Assembly: GCA_902462015.1 (NCBI GenBank)
Contig: CABPZV010000066.1
Coordinates: 1-10,692, forward strand
DNA: 10,692 nucleotides
DNA from: an uncultured Eubacteriales bacterium
GTDB lineage: Bacteria; Bacillota; Clostridia; Oscillospirales; CAG-272
Direction: 5' to 3'
Shown: in pieces, positions 1 through 6,004 of the stretch
Layout: each line of letters begins with the position of its first letter
Numbering within the stretch: the stretch's first letter is position 1
Position numbers and translations under genes: made by a program
Notes under the pieces: generated by a model
What the model saw: only the letters and a program-made list of their open reading frames with translations
What the model was told of the DNA's origin: nothing
Database searches by the model: none

Positions 1-38
1 AAACGTTGCGGTTCGGCAGGGGACTTATGGTATAATAA

Positions 39-60
39 CCTTAAAGCTAAAGCTTTAAGG
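39..60 (+). other. Perfect 10-bp inverted repeat (hairpin)
   Basis: CCTTAAAGCT (39-48) and AGCTTTAAGG (51-60) are exact reverse complements separated by AA. The hairpin begins three bases after the TATAAT at 31-36, so it would form the very 5' end of an RNA made from that promoter. It has no T run behind it and is therefore not an intrinsic terminator. Confidence 0.6.
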
Positions 61-61
61 T

Positions 62-121
62 GCAAGTTTCGTTTCGCTGACAATGCCAGCGATTTTGCAT
101 AGCAAAACCTCGAAACATTGC
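62..121 (+). other. Possible three-way-junction RNA/DNA fold upstream of nfeD
   Basis: Three nested pairings are visible. The closing stem is GCAAGTTTCG (62-71) with CGAAACATTGC (111-121), with one bulged base. Inside it are CGCTG (75-79) with CAGCG (87-91), loop of 7, and TTTTGC (93-98) with GCAAAA (102-107), loop of 3. They tile the segment almost without gaps, as a structured RNA or a folded repeat element would. I do not recognise it as a known riboswitch. Confidence 0.35.
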
Positions 122-146
122 GGTTTACCTAAAACTATGATAAAAT
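118..146 (+). promoter_or_regulatory. Probable promoter of the nfeD-floA operon
   Basis: TTGCGG (118-123), a 17-bp spacer and TAAAAT (141-146), with the extended -10 dinucleotide TG at 138-139. Transcription would start near 153 and give a leader of about 117 nt before the nfeD-like start. A second, upstream version is TTGCGG (6-11), a 19-bp spacer and TATAAT (31-36), also with TG before the -10. The -35 matches are poor, so the TGn element matters. Confidence 0.45.
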
Positions 147-269
147 AATCGCAAAAAGCCGTGCCTTGCAAACAAGATTTTTTAATGTTTGTGTCATAAC
201 AAAATTGGAAAGACTGATTTGTTCTTATTTTTTTAAGAAAAAATATAGAAAGGAAGGAATTATTAAACC

Positions 270-770
270 ATGTTCGCAGATATTATCTCCAACATAAATT
301 TAATATCGGGATTACTGCTCGCAGCGGGACTCGCGCTTTTAACCGCTGAATTTCTTATTCCGGGATTCGGCATTCCAGGTATTGCCGGCTTTATAATGTT
401 AATCGTATTTACAGCTATGGTAGCACAAACTCCTGCACAATTCCTTGTGATAGCAATAGTACTTCTGTTAATTATTTCGCTGATATTTATAATTGTAGTG
501 ACATTTGTATCGAAAAAACGGCTTCCTCACAGCATAAGACTTGATGATACAATGCAAAACAGCGAAAACACAGGGCTGAATATCAAAGCCCCTGAAATCG
601 GAACAATAGGCAAAACACTAACCTCACTGCGTCCAAGCGGACGCGCAGAATTTAACAATACTCCAATAGAAGTTCAGACTGAAGGCGAATACATAGATTC
701 AGGAAAAGATGTAACTGTAATAAAAACAGGCATTGACGGACGTATCTATGTAAGATTGAAAGAAGACTAA
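270..770 (+). CDS. NfeD-like membrane protein (short form), FloA partner
   Basis: Membrane protein of 166 residues in the NfeD family. Residues about 10-80 are very hydrophobic, with two to three helices and a Gly/Pro-rich turn (EFLIPGFGIPGIAG) typical of NfeD. Residues about 110-165 form the small C-terminal OB-fold-like domain (IGKTLTSLRPSGRAEF ... TVIKTGIDGRIYV), expected to face the cytoplasm. The ClpP-like serine protease domain of long NfeD proteins is absent, so this is the short form. AGGAAGG (251-257) lies 12 nt before the ATG, a rather long spacing. The gene directly precedes floA, the arrangement known from Bacillus yqeZ-yqfA and many Clostridia; the family is thought to assist flotillin-like scaffolds in membrane microdomains. 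Its role here is inferred from family and position. Confidence 0.88.
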   Translation: MFADIISNINLISGLLLAAGLALLTAEFLIPGFGIPGIAGFIMLIVFTAMVAQTPAQFLVIAIVLLLIISLIFIIVVTFVSKKRLPHSIRLDDTMQNSENTGLNIKAPEIGTIGKTLTSLRPSGRAEFNNTPIEVQTEGEYIDSGKDVTVIKTGIDGRIYVRLKED

Positions 771-785
771 AATAATAGTCAATAA

Positions 786-832
786 CCGCCTGCTCTAATG
801 CCGGCGGATAAATACTTTCCCTTACAGGGAGA
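786..832 (+). other. Two small hairpins in the nfeD-floA gap
   Basis: CCGCC (786-790) pairs with GGCGG (803-807), and CCCT (819-822) pairs with AGGG (826-829) around a 3-base loop. They fill the 78-bp gap just before the floA ribosome binding site (AGGAG, 835-839). Neither has a T run, so they may tune mRNA stability or floA translation rather than end transcription. Confidence 0.35.
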
Positions 833-848
833 ATAGGAGAAAACACTT

Positions 849-1856
849 ATGGAACCAACAATATTAATAGCTCTCTTCGCAATACTCTTATTTCTGATTC
901 TGTTTTTCAACTTTGTACCGTTCGGACTTTGGATAAGTGCGCTTGCGGCTAATGTTAAAATCGGGATTTTTAATCTCGCCGGAATGCGTCTCAGACGTGT
1001 AACTCCGTCCAAAATCGTAATTCCACTTATCAAGGCTACCAAAGCAGGTGTATTAGTTCCAATCAACAAGCTTGAGGCTCATTATCTTGCAGGCGGTAAC
1101 GTCGACAACGTTGTCAATTCTTTAATTGCCGCACAGCGCGCAAACATCCCGCTCGAATTTGAGCGTGCCGCAGCTATCGATCTCGCCGGCAGAAATGTTC
1201 TTGAGGCCGTTCAGATGAGCGTCAATCCGAGAGTAATCGAAACGCCGATTATCGCTGCAATAGCAAAGGATGGAATTGAACTTCGCGCGAAAGCAAAGGT
1301 TACTGTCAGAGCAAATATAGACCGTCTTGTAGGAGGCGCAGGAGAACAAACCATAATAGCGCGCGTCGGAGAAGGTGTTGTAACTACGATAGGTTCTTCT
1401 GAGACGCACAAGGACGTCCTTGAAAATCCGGATGCAATCTCCCGTATGGTTCTGAGCAAGGGTCTTGAAACCGGAACCGCATTTGAAATCCTTTCCATTG
1501 ACATAGCCGACGTAGACGTAGGACGCAATGTTGGAGCACAGCTTCAGACAGATCAGGCAGAGGCCGACAAGAGAATCGCACAGGCAAAAGCAGAAGAACG
1601 CAGAGCAATGGCAGTTGCCAGGGAACAGGAAATGAAAGCATCCGTCCAGGAAATGAGAGCTAAGGTTGTAGAAGCTGAAGCAGAGGTTCCGCTTGCACTT
1701 GCCGCAGCACTCCGTGAGGGAAAACTCGGAGTAATGGATTACTACAATATGCAAAACATTCTTGCTGATACAAAAATGCGTACGGCTATAAGCGACAACG
1801 GAGCAGAGACGCAAGGAAATATAGGATCAAATCAGAATGACAGACCAGTTAAGTAA
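849..1856 (+). CDS. floA: Flotillin-like protein FloA
   Basis: Membrane-associated scaffold of 335 residues, the usual length for bacterial FloA (about 330). Residues about 4-33 form one hydrophobic segment that dips into or spans the membrane. A PHB/SPFH-type domain follows (about 35-230), with recognisable stretches GGNVDNVVNSLIAAQRA and RVGEGVVTTIGSSETH. Next is an Ala/Glu-rich helical region (about 230-290: QAEADKRIAQAKAEERRAMA) expected to form coiled coils for oligomerisation. The C-terminal tail is short and polar. FloA gathers proteins into functional membrane microdomains. AGGAG (835-839) is 9 nt before the ATG. It sits 78 bp after the NfeD-like gene and 63 bp before a small unknown gene, all on one strand and ended by one terminator. 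Confidence 0.95.
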   Translation: MEPTILIALFAILLFLILFFNFVPFGLWISALAANVKIGIFNLAGMRLRRVTPSKIVIPLIKATKAGVLVPINKLEAHYLAGGNVDNVVNSLIAAQRANIPLEFERAAAIDLAGRNVLEAVQMSVNPRVIETPIIAAIAKDGIELRAKAKVTVRANIDRLVGGAGEQTIIARVGEGVVTTIGSSETHKDVLENPDAISRMVLSKGLETGTAFEILSIDIADVDVGRNVGAQLQTDQAEADKRIAQAKAEERRAMAVAREQEMKASVQEMRAKVVEAEAEVPLALAAALREGKLGVMDYYNMQNILADTKMRTAISDNGAETQGNIGSNQNDRPVK

Positions 1857-1919
1857 TTGCGGCTTAATTCAAATGATAACAGTTAATCCGCGAATTTTTG
1901 TGGAAAGGAAAATTCTTTA

Positions 1920-2312
1920 ATGTCAAGTATTGGTAATTTGTTGGAACTAATCTCAGACATTTCAGAGCTCTTCGATGAACAAAGCGGTGTACCTTCCTCC
2001 AAGTATACTACAGCTTCGAAAAAAAGAAATTCCGTGGTTAATTCTAAAAAAGAAAATCCAAAAAACAAGTCTTCGAATGACAATATCATATCCGCAGAAA
2101 CATTAAAAAACGAAGAAAGCGTACTTGGAAATCCACCTGATCATTCATCTCATGTCAGGGAAAGTTCTGTAAAAGATAACTCTCATTACAGTTTGCAAAA
2201 ATCTCAGAACACTTCAATACCGAATCTTAACTATAAAAATTTAAAAAATGCAATCATACTGTCAGAAATTCTGGCACCGCCTCTTGCGCTTAGAAAACGA
2301 AGATACAGATAA
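1920..2312 (+). CDS. Hypothetical 130-residue, mostly disordered protein downstream of floA
   Basis: I do not recognise a named family. Three parts are visible. Residues 1-20 (start MSSIGNLLELISDISELF) would form an amphipathic helix. Residues about 21-105 are a low-complexity linker rich in Ser, Asn, Lys and Glu, likely disordered. The last 24 residues hold a compact segment, LKNAIILSEILAPPLALRKR, ending in basic residues. There is no signal peptide and no clear membrane span. GGAAAGGA (1902-1909) lies 10 nt before the ATG. The gene follows floA by 63 bp and is followed directly by the operon's terminator, so it is almost certainly co-transcribed. The Bacillus nfeD-floA operon also has a small third gene, but I see no sequence basis for equating them. 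The hydrophobic-basic C-terminus could be a docking peptide for the membrane or FloA; this is inference. Confidence 0.75.
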   Translation: MSSIGNLLELISDISELFDEQSGVPSSKYTTASKKRNSVVNSKKENPKNKSSNDNIISAETLKNEESVLGNPPDHSSHVRESSVKDNSHYSLQKSQNTSIPNLNYKNLKNAIILSEILAPPLALRKRRYR

Positions 2313-2348
2313 AAAATCACGGCAATTTTTCAAAATGACTAATCCTAA

Positions 2349-2380
2349 GGCAAAGTTCCATTCAGGGGCTTTGTCTTTTT
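2349..2380 (+). terminator. Intrinsic terminator of the nfeD-floA operon
   Basis: GGCAAAG (2349-2355) pairs with CTTTGTC (2369-2375) through seven pairs including one G-U. The stem extends inwards through TTCC against GGGG and is followed by TTTTT (2376-2380). It lies 37 bp after the stop of the third gene, in the right orientation to end the operon. Confidence 0.8.
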
Positions 2381-2494
2381 GTAGTTCAAATTTTTTTATA
2401 CTACGGTTAAAGCAAGTGAAAAAATGATAATTATCAAAACGTTCAGCGATGATATACTTCAGACATATGATTTTAATGTAAAAAGATTATAACT
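2381..2494. other. AT-rich convergence zone with a Fur-box-like palindrome
   Basis: No gene is seen here between the two convergent operons. It contains the perfect 12-bp palindrome TGATAATTATCA (2425-2436) flanked by A runs. This resembles two arms of a Fur box (TGATAATnATTATCA) without the central spacing. It is unexpected at a gene's 3' side. No convincing -35/-10 pair was found for either strand. Confidence 0.35.
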
Positions 2495-2570
2495 AATCAC
2501 AAATTGGTCTGCCTTCGTTTGCTGCTCAGATTATCCCGGGCACGAAAACAGACCAATTTGTGATTTTTTT
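2495..2570 (+). terminator. 17-bp perfect inverted repeat with T7 tail between convergent operons
   Basis: AATCACAAATTGGTCTG (2495-2511) is the exact reverse complement of 2549-2565. The 37-nt loop itself can pair TTCGT (2514-2518) with ACGAA (2542-2546). Seven T (2564-2570) follow on the + strand, as for an intrinsic terminator. On the - strand the same stem lies about 40 bp beyond the feoB stop but is followed by a poor T tract. It may end feo transcription, act as a backup for the floA operon, or be the 3' end of an unrecognised small RNA. Confidence 0.6.
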
Positions 2571-2604
2571 GCTTGTCAAAATACCGAGCTGCAGCATTTC
2601 AGAT

Positions 2605-4752
2605 TCAAACAAGTCCTAATAGTCTTGCAAAAGACGCAAGAAGTATGCAGATAATCATTCCGACAGCAGTCGGAATCAATGCGGCAAGAGCAGTCCATTT
2701 TAAGCTCCCAGTCTCGCGTTTAACAGTCAGCAAAGTGGTTGAACATGGAAAATGCATAAGTGAAAACAGCATTACACATACTGCAGTCAGCCACGTCCAT
2801 CCATGAGACACAAACAGCTCTCTGAGCGATACAAGACTTCCTATTTCCGCAAGACTCCCCTGAGCGGTATAAGCCATAAGAATAATTGGCAAAACTATCT
2901 CATTTGCCGGAAAACCAAGTATAAAAGCGATAAGTATGACTCCGTCAAGTCCCATCAGTCGTCCAAGCGGATCTAAAAATTCAGCGCAGTGTGAAAGAAT
3001 ACTTGCATCTCCGATTGTTATATTTGCCATAAGCCATATAATAATACCAGCAGGAGCTGCAACTGCAGCAGCTCTTCCAAGAACAAAAAGCGTACGGTCG
3101 AATACAGAATGAACAATTACACGGCCAATTTGAGGACGCCTATACGGGGGAAGTTCCAATGTGAAGGATGAAGGTATACCACGTAAAAGTGTGGATGATA
3201 AAAGTCTCGTTACTCCAAAAGTTACAAGTACACCAAGAACAACAAAAAGCATTAAAATAACTGCTGATAAAACCGATGTCATAGCAGACGCAGATTCCGA
3301 AACAACAAAAAACATTGTAATAACGGCAATCAAGGTCGGAAAACGTCCGTTGCACGGAACAAAATTATTTGTAAGTATTGCAAGAAGACGTTCTCGCGGA
3401 GAGTCGATTATCCGACAGCCTACAACACCGGCTGCATTGCACCCAAACCCCATTGCCATACACAGCGCCTGTTTTCCGCATGCATGACACTTTTTAAACG
3501 GTTTATCAAGATTATAAGCTATACGGGGAAGATATCCTACGTCTTCAAGAAGCGTAAACAATGGAAAAAAGATTGCCATCGGCGGCAGCATCACGGCAAC
3601 AACCCATGACAGGACACGGTACGCGCCAAGAACAATTACACCGTGCAGCCATCCGGGAGCTCCTATCTTTTCAAAAAAGCCGCTTAACACCCCCTGAAAG
3701 CTCATAAACAGCTTAGATAAACAGTCAGACGGATAGTTAGCCCCAACAATTGTAAGCCAAAATACCGCTGTCAGCATCAAAAGCATAATTGCATATCCGC
3801 TTACACGTCCGGTCAGCACTCGGTCAATTTTTCTGTCCGAACTGTCATAATTTTTTTTAGTGTATGTTACTGCCGATGAACATATTTCGGCCGCGCGTCC
3901 GTTTATCGATGATACAACTGAATCACGCAGTCCATCATCAGGATAAAGCCGCGCAAGCTCTTCTTTAACAGACTGTGAGACGGCTCTGATCTTATCCATA
4001 TCGGCCCCTGCAAGTTCAAGCAATCTATAAATTTCAGCTGTAAGAGCTTCATCTCCTTCAAGCAATCTCAGCGATGCAAAACGCGTTTTAACACCTATTT
4101 TGCAATCTCCGATTGCATTTTCTATCTGCGCAACAGCCTTTTCTATTGTTTCAGAATAGTAAACAGGAACAATTTTATTTTTATTTCTGCCATGCGCAAG
4201 TCTATCCATTACATTCAAAAGAGACGAAAGATTCTTCTTATTTCTGGCCACACACGGAACAACTGCAACTCCCAACTTTTTTGAAAGCTCATTAATATTG
4301 ACATGTATTCCTTTTCGTTTTGCCTCGTCCATCAAATTGACACATACAATCACATTATCGGTAACTTCTGCCACCTGAAGTACAAGTCCAAGATTGCGTT
4401 CAAGACATGTAGCATCGCACACAACAACAGTTATATCAGGCGAGCCAAAGCAAATAAAATCGCGCGCCACCTCCTCCTCAGCTGAATGAGCCATAAGTGA
4501 ATATGTTCCCGGAATATCTACCATAACAAAGCGCGTATCTTCGCTTCTGCACCTTCCGTACGCACTGCTTACAGTTTTACCCGACCAGTTTCCGGTATGC
4601 TGATTCATTCCTGTAAGCCCGTTGAAAACTGTACTCTTCCCAACATTTGGATTTCCTGCAAGCGCAACAACAATCTCTTCGGCGTCAAAGTTAACAGGTG
4701 GAGAAATAGATTCTGCGCAGTGAACACCTACCGAGCTGCCCGTTAGTCCCAT
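2605..4752 (-). CDS. feoB: Ferrous iron transport protein B (FeoB)
   Basis: Inner-membrane Fe(II) transporter with a fused G-protein domain, 715 residues, normal for the family. After an extension of about 24 residues come the GTPase motifs: G1 GNPNVGKST (33-41), G3 DIPG (79-82) and G4 NLMD (139-142). A helical regulatory region (about 190-310) leads to the membrane core with about eight helices. Core motifs are GFGCNAAGVVGCR (435-447), the NFVPCNGRFPTL segment (463-474), GFPANEIVLP (613-622) and HFPCSTT (667-673). These match a variant FeoB core common in Clostridia rather than the E. coli-like GCNVPA/MSCGAR form. Its start overlaps the end of feoA by 10 bp, and a perfect AGGAGG stands 7 nt before the ATG, so the two are translationally linked. 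The metal is inferred to be Fe(II); related FeoB proteins may carry Mn(II). Confidence 0.96.
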   Translation of the reverse strand: MGLTGSSVGVHCAESISPPVNFDAEEIVVALAGNPNVGKSTVFNGLTGMNQHTGNWSGKTVSSAYGRCRSEDTRFVMVDIPGTYSLMAHSAEEEVARDFICFGSPDITVVVCDATCLERNLGLVLQVAEVTDNVIVCVNLMDEAKRKGIHVNINELSKKLGVAVVPCVARNKKNLSSLLNVMDRLAHGRNKNKIVPVYYSETIEKAVAQIENAIGDCKIGVKTRFASLRLLEGDEALTAEIYRLLELAGADMDKIRAVSQSVKEELARLYPDDGLRDSVVSSINGRAAEICSSAVTYTKKNYDSSDRKIDRVLTGRVSGYAIMLLMLTAVFWLTIVGANYPSDCLSKLFMSFQGVLSGFFEKIGAPGWLHGVIVLGAYRVLSWVVAVMLPPMAIFFPLFTLLEDVGYLPRIAYNLDKPFKKCHACGKQALCMAMGFGCNAAGVVGCRIIDSPRERLLAILTNNFVPCNGRFPTLIAVITMFFVVSESASAMTSVLSAVILMLFVVLGVLVTFGVTRLLSSTLLRGIPSSFTLELPPYRRPQIGRVIVHSVFDRTLFVLGRAAAVAAPAGIIIWLMANITIGDASILSHCAEFLDPLGRLMGLDGVILIAFILGFPANEIVLPIILMAYTAQGSLAEIGSLVSLRELFVSHGWTWLTAVCVMLFSLMHFPCSTTLLTVKRETGSLKWTALAALIPTAVGMIICILLASFARLLGLV

Positions 4753-5006
4753 GTTCCCGCCTCCTGATATTCTTTTATACGTACAGTCCCACCATCTTCG
4801 ACACGAATTGCTATAACCGCACCGCGTATAAGATATGCACTCGGATCTCCAAGCGGACTTTTACCCACACATTCTACTACCGTATTTTCTGTCAATCCTA
4901 TATCAAGCAGTCTGCGGCGCATATCTCCTTTTGTTTCAAGGTGTCCTATAACCGCTCGCTCACCGGGAAGTATATCACTTAGATAATTTACTTTTCTCTC
5001 TTTCAT
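4743..5006 (-). CDS. feoA: Ferrous iron transport protein A (FeoA)
   Basis: Small cytoplasmic SH3-like protein needed for FeoB function. The family pattern is clear: LPGERAVIGHL near the N-terminus, RRLLDIGLTENTVVECVGKS in the middle, then GDPSAYLIRGAVIAIR. I chose the ATG at 5006 (87 residues, MKERKVNYL...) because GGAG (5013-5016) lies exactly 6 nt before it. In-frame ATGs at 5012 and 5018 give 89 or 91 residues, but the one at 5018 has only a hairpin where its ribosome binding site should be. It is the first gene of feoAB. Control is probably metal-dependent, through the tandem repeats at 5088-5126. Confidence 0.93.
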   Translation of the reverse strand: MKERKVNYLSDILPGERAVIGHLETKGDMRRRLLDIGLTENTVVECVGKSPLGDPSAYLIRGAVIAIRVEDGGTVRIKEYQEAGTWD

Positions 5007-5019
5007 TTTCATCTCCATT

Positions 5020-5036
5020 CCGCCGTATCACGGCGG
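5020..5036 (-). promoter_or_regulatory. GC-rich hairpin next to the feoA ribosome binding site
   Basis: CCGCCG (5020-5025) and CGGCGG (5031-5036) form a perfect 6-bp stem with a 5-base loop in an otherwise AT-rich leader. It ends three bases before the GGAG that serves feoA. It could protect the 5' end of the mRNA or limit ribosome entry. Confidence 0.5.
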
Positions 5037-5064
5037 TAAAAATATTAATGAAACTTATTGTTAT

Positions 5065-5093
5065 ATATTGTCAGACATATACTGCCATGTTAA
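5065..5093 (-). promoter_or_regulatory. Proposed feoAB promoter
   Basis: On the - strand, TTAACA (5088-5093) is followed by a 17-bp spacer and CAATAT (5065-5070), preceded by the extended -10 TGA (5071-5073). The start would be near 5058, about 50 nt before feoA. The -35 lies inside the first 13-bp repeat. The -10 matches only 4 of 6 consensus bases, so a neighbouring AT-rich hexamer could be used instead. Confidence 0.4.
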
Positions 5094-5126
5094 CAAACAT
5101 TGTTAACAAACATTGTTAACAGACAT
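5088..5126. repeat. Three tandem 13-bp repeats with GTTAAC cores (likely operator)
   Basis: TGTTAACAAACAT occurs at 5088-5100 and 5101-5113, and as TGTTAACAGACAT at 5114-5126. Each has the palindromic core GTTAAC, and the middle copy sits in the 10-bp palindrome TTGTTAACAA (5100-5109). The array lies between feoA and the divergent tRNA promoter and overlaps the proposed feo -35. Phased palindromic cores suggest cooperative binding of a dimeric regulator, possibly an iron regulator of the Fur or DtxR type; the identity is inference. Confidence 0.6.
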
Positions 5127-5202
5127 ATCTCATTACGCATTTTATTCCTTCAGTAGCTGTTTGGTTACTTTCAAATTAATAAAAAAACTTTTGCGAAAGC
5201 TA

Positions 5203-5231
5203 TTGACAAGATATATCGTTTGTGCTATAAT
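5203..5231 (+). promoter_or_regulatory. Consensus promoter of the tRNA-Gly gene
   Basis: TTGACA (5203-5208), a 17-bp spacer and TATAAT (5226-5231) match the sigma-A consensus exactly, with TG at 5223-5224 as an extended -10. Transcription should start near 5238, about 13 nt before the mature tRNA. Confidence 0.92.
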
Positions 5232-5250
5232 AATATCGTTAATTGAAAAT

Positions 5251-5324
<74 letters not shown>

Positions 5325-5327
5325 TAG

Positions 5328-5360
5328 AAGGGCTGACAAGAAAGATGTCAACCCTTTTTT
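5328..5360 (+). terminator. Intrinsic terminator of the tRNA-Gly unit
   Basis: AAGGGCTGACA (5328-5338) pairs with TGTCAACCCTT (5346-5356) with one C-A mismatch. A run of T (5355-5360) follows, so the last stem pairs lie in the T tract. It begins four bases after the CCA end. Confidence 0.88.
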
Positions 5361-5440
5361 GCTATTCATGCGAGTTTGCGAATATTTAATGCAAAAGACG
5401 AAATATGAAGTTTTTTCAATTTTCACATACAATATTTTTA

Positions 5441-5476
5441 GGGCTGCTGCACTGTAAATATACAGCGCAGCAGCCC
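5441..5476. other. Strong 15-bp hairpin without a normal T tail
   Basis: GGGCTGCTGC (5441-5450) pairs with GCAGCAGCCC (5467-5476), and the stem continues through CTGTA/TACAG after one A-C mismatch, with an AATA loop. The + strand tail is only TTTC. On the - strand, where it lies 38 bp past the stop of the small membrane gene, the tail is TAAAAATATT. It probably ends or protects the small gene's transcript, but is not a textbook terminator. The rest of 5361-5514 shows nothing else. Confidence 0.6.
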
Positions 5477-5514
5477 TTTCTGACAAATTATATAACTTAT
5501 ATTCCCGTAGATAA

Positions 5515-5739
5515 CTACTTCATAAAAACATATGCGATCATATATACTAAGCAAAGGATTGTAAAATAAGTTACAACCAGGAAAAAATGCATGAGAAGCG
5601 TTTTAAGCCTCGGCTCTATCTCGCCTATTGTGCTTTCCCTATTCTTATGTATAAATTCAAGGATTTTCACAGCGAGTATAATTCCAACCAAAGCAGCCAC
5701 ACCTATAAGCGCAAGCAGGAATATAAGAAATATGTCCAT
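5515..5739 (-). CDS. Small two-helix membrane protein, function unknown
   Basis: A 74-residue hydrophobic protein that I cannot assign to a family. Residues about 3-25 (IFLIFLLALIGVAALVGIIL) and about 49-72 (FFLVVTYFTILCLVYMIAYV) are two membrane helices. They are joined by a polar loop of about 23 residues, HKNRESTIGEIEPRLK. I chose the ATG at 5739 because AAGGAAGG stands about 6 nt before it; a TTG start at 5775 would add 12 residues but has no visible ribosome binding site. A perfect consensus promoter lies about 90 bp upstream and a strong hairpin lies after the stop, so it looks like an independent, well-expressed single gene. A holin- or toxin-like role cannot be excluded, but nothing specific points to it. 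Confidence 0.72.
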   Translation of the reverse strand: MDIFLIFLLALIGVAALVGIILAVKILEFIHKNRESTIGEIEPRLKTLLMHFFLVVTYFTILCLVYMIAYVFMK

Positions 5740-5832
5740 AAATATCCTTCCTTCAAAGATCCTATAAAAAGCCAATTGACAAGTGCAGTCTTTACCTTAG
5801 CGTTAAACACAAGCTTTAATCAGTCAAAAGAT

Positions 5833-5861
5833 ATTATACACGCAAAAGTCAAAATTGTCAA
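5833..5861 (-). promoter_or_regulatory. Perfect consensus promoter for the small membrane gene
   Basis: On the - strand, TTGACA (5856-5861), a 17-bp spacer and TATAAT (5833-5838) match the sigma-A consensus exactly. The start would be near 5826, giving a leader of about 87 nt before the ATG at 5739. No other - strand gene lies nearby to account for it. Confidence 0.85.
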
Positions 5862-6004
5862 CAGTTTAACACTAAATTTAACTGTCCTTTACATACAGGA
5901 ACTGATCTGAAGCCGCTTCGCGCGGTATAGGAAGATTTACACAATCAGCGGAACCACAAAGAATTGTTAATACAATCTCGTTTATCCATGACTTTAAAAT
6001 TTTA
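5862..6004. other. Intergenic stretch downstream of the scaffoldin-like gene
   Basis: No gene is seen. On the - strand after the stop of the cohesin gene there is only a loose pairing, ATGACT with AGTCAT across a 17-nt AT-rich loop, and a 4-bp GC hairpin near 5911-5925. No convincing terminator for the 3-kb gene was found. Confidence 0.4.

Larger units (their letters stand above)
1..152 (+). repeat. Imperfect direct repeat of about 40 bp carrying promoter-like elements
   Basis: Positions 1-40 and 113-152 resemble each other. Both begin AAAC(G/A)TTGCGGTT and end in an extended -10 (TATGGTATAATAA against TATGATAAAATAA), with gaps between. The copies are 112 bp apart and enclose a hairpin (39-60) and a folded element (62-121). 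No gene lies in 1-269 on either strand. The pair could be duplicated promoters of the nfeD-floA operon or part of an interspersed repeat cut by the window edge. Confidence 0.55.

Noticed and set aside
165..183. CTTG-CAAA-CAAG followed by six T as a terminator or attenuator in the nfeD leader
   Set aside because: A 4-bp stem is too weak to end transcription reliably, though the T run is real.
222..239. TTCTTA/TAAGAA hairpin before nfeD
   Set aside because: All-AT 6-bp stem around T6; it is likely a chance feature of AT-rich leader DNA.
1122..1814. A 230-codon - strand open frame opposite floA
   Set aside because: Cys/Tyr/Ser-rich antisense composition with no recognisable domain. FloA on the + strand is clear.
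5088..5126. CRISPR-like or replication-iteron array
   Set aside because: Only three 13-bp units with no spacers, no cas or replication gene, and placed exactly at a gene promoter. An operator is more likely.
5587..5910. A 107-codon + strand open frame overlapping the small membrane gene
   Set aside because: No recognisable feature, polar random-like sequence and no good ribosome binding site. The - strand gene has a perfect promoter, ribosome binding site and two membrane helices.
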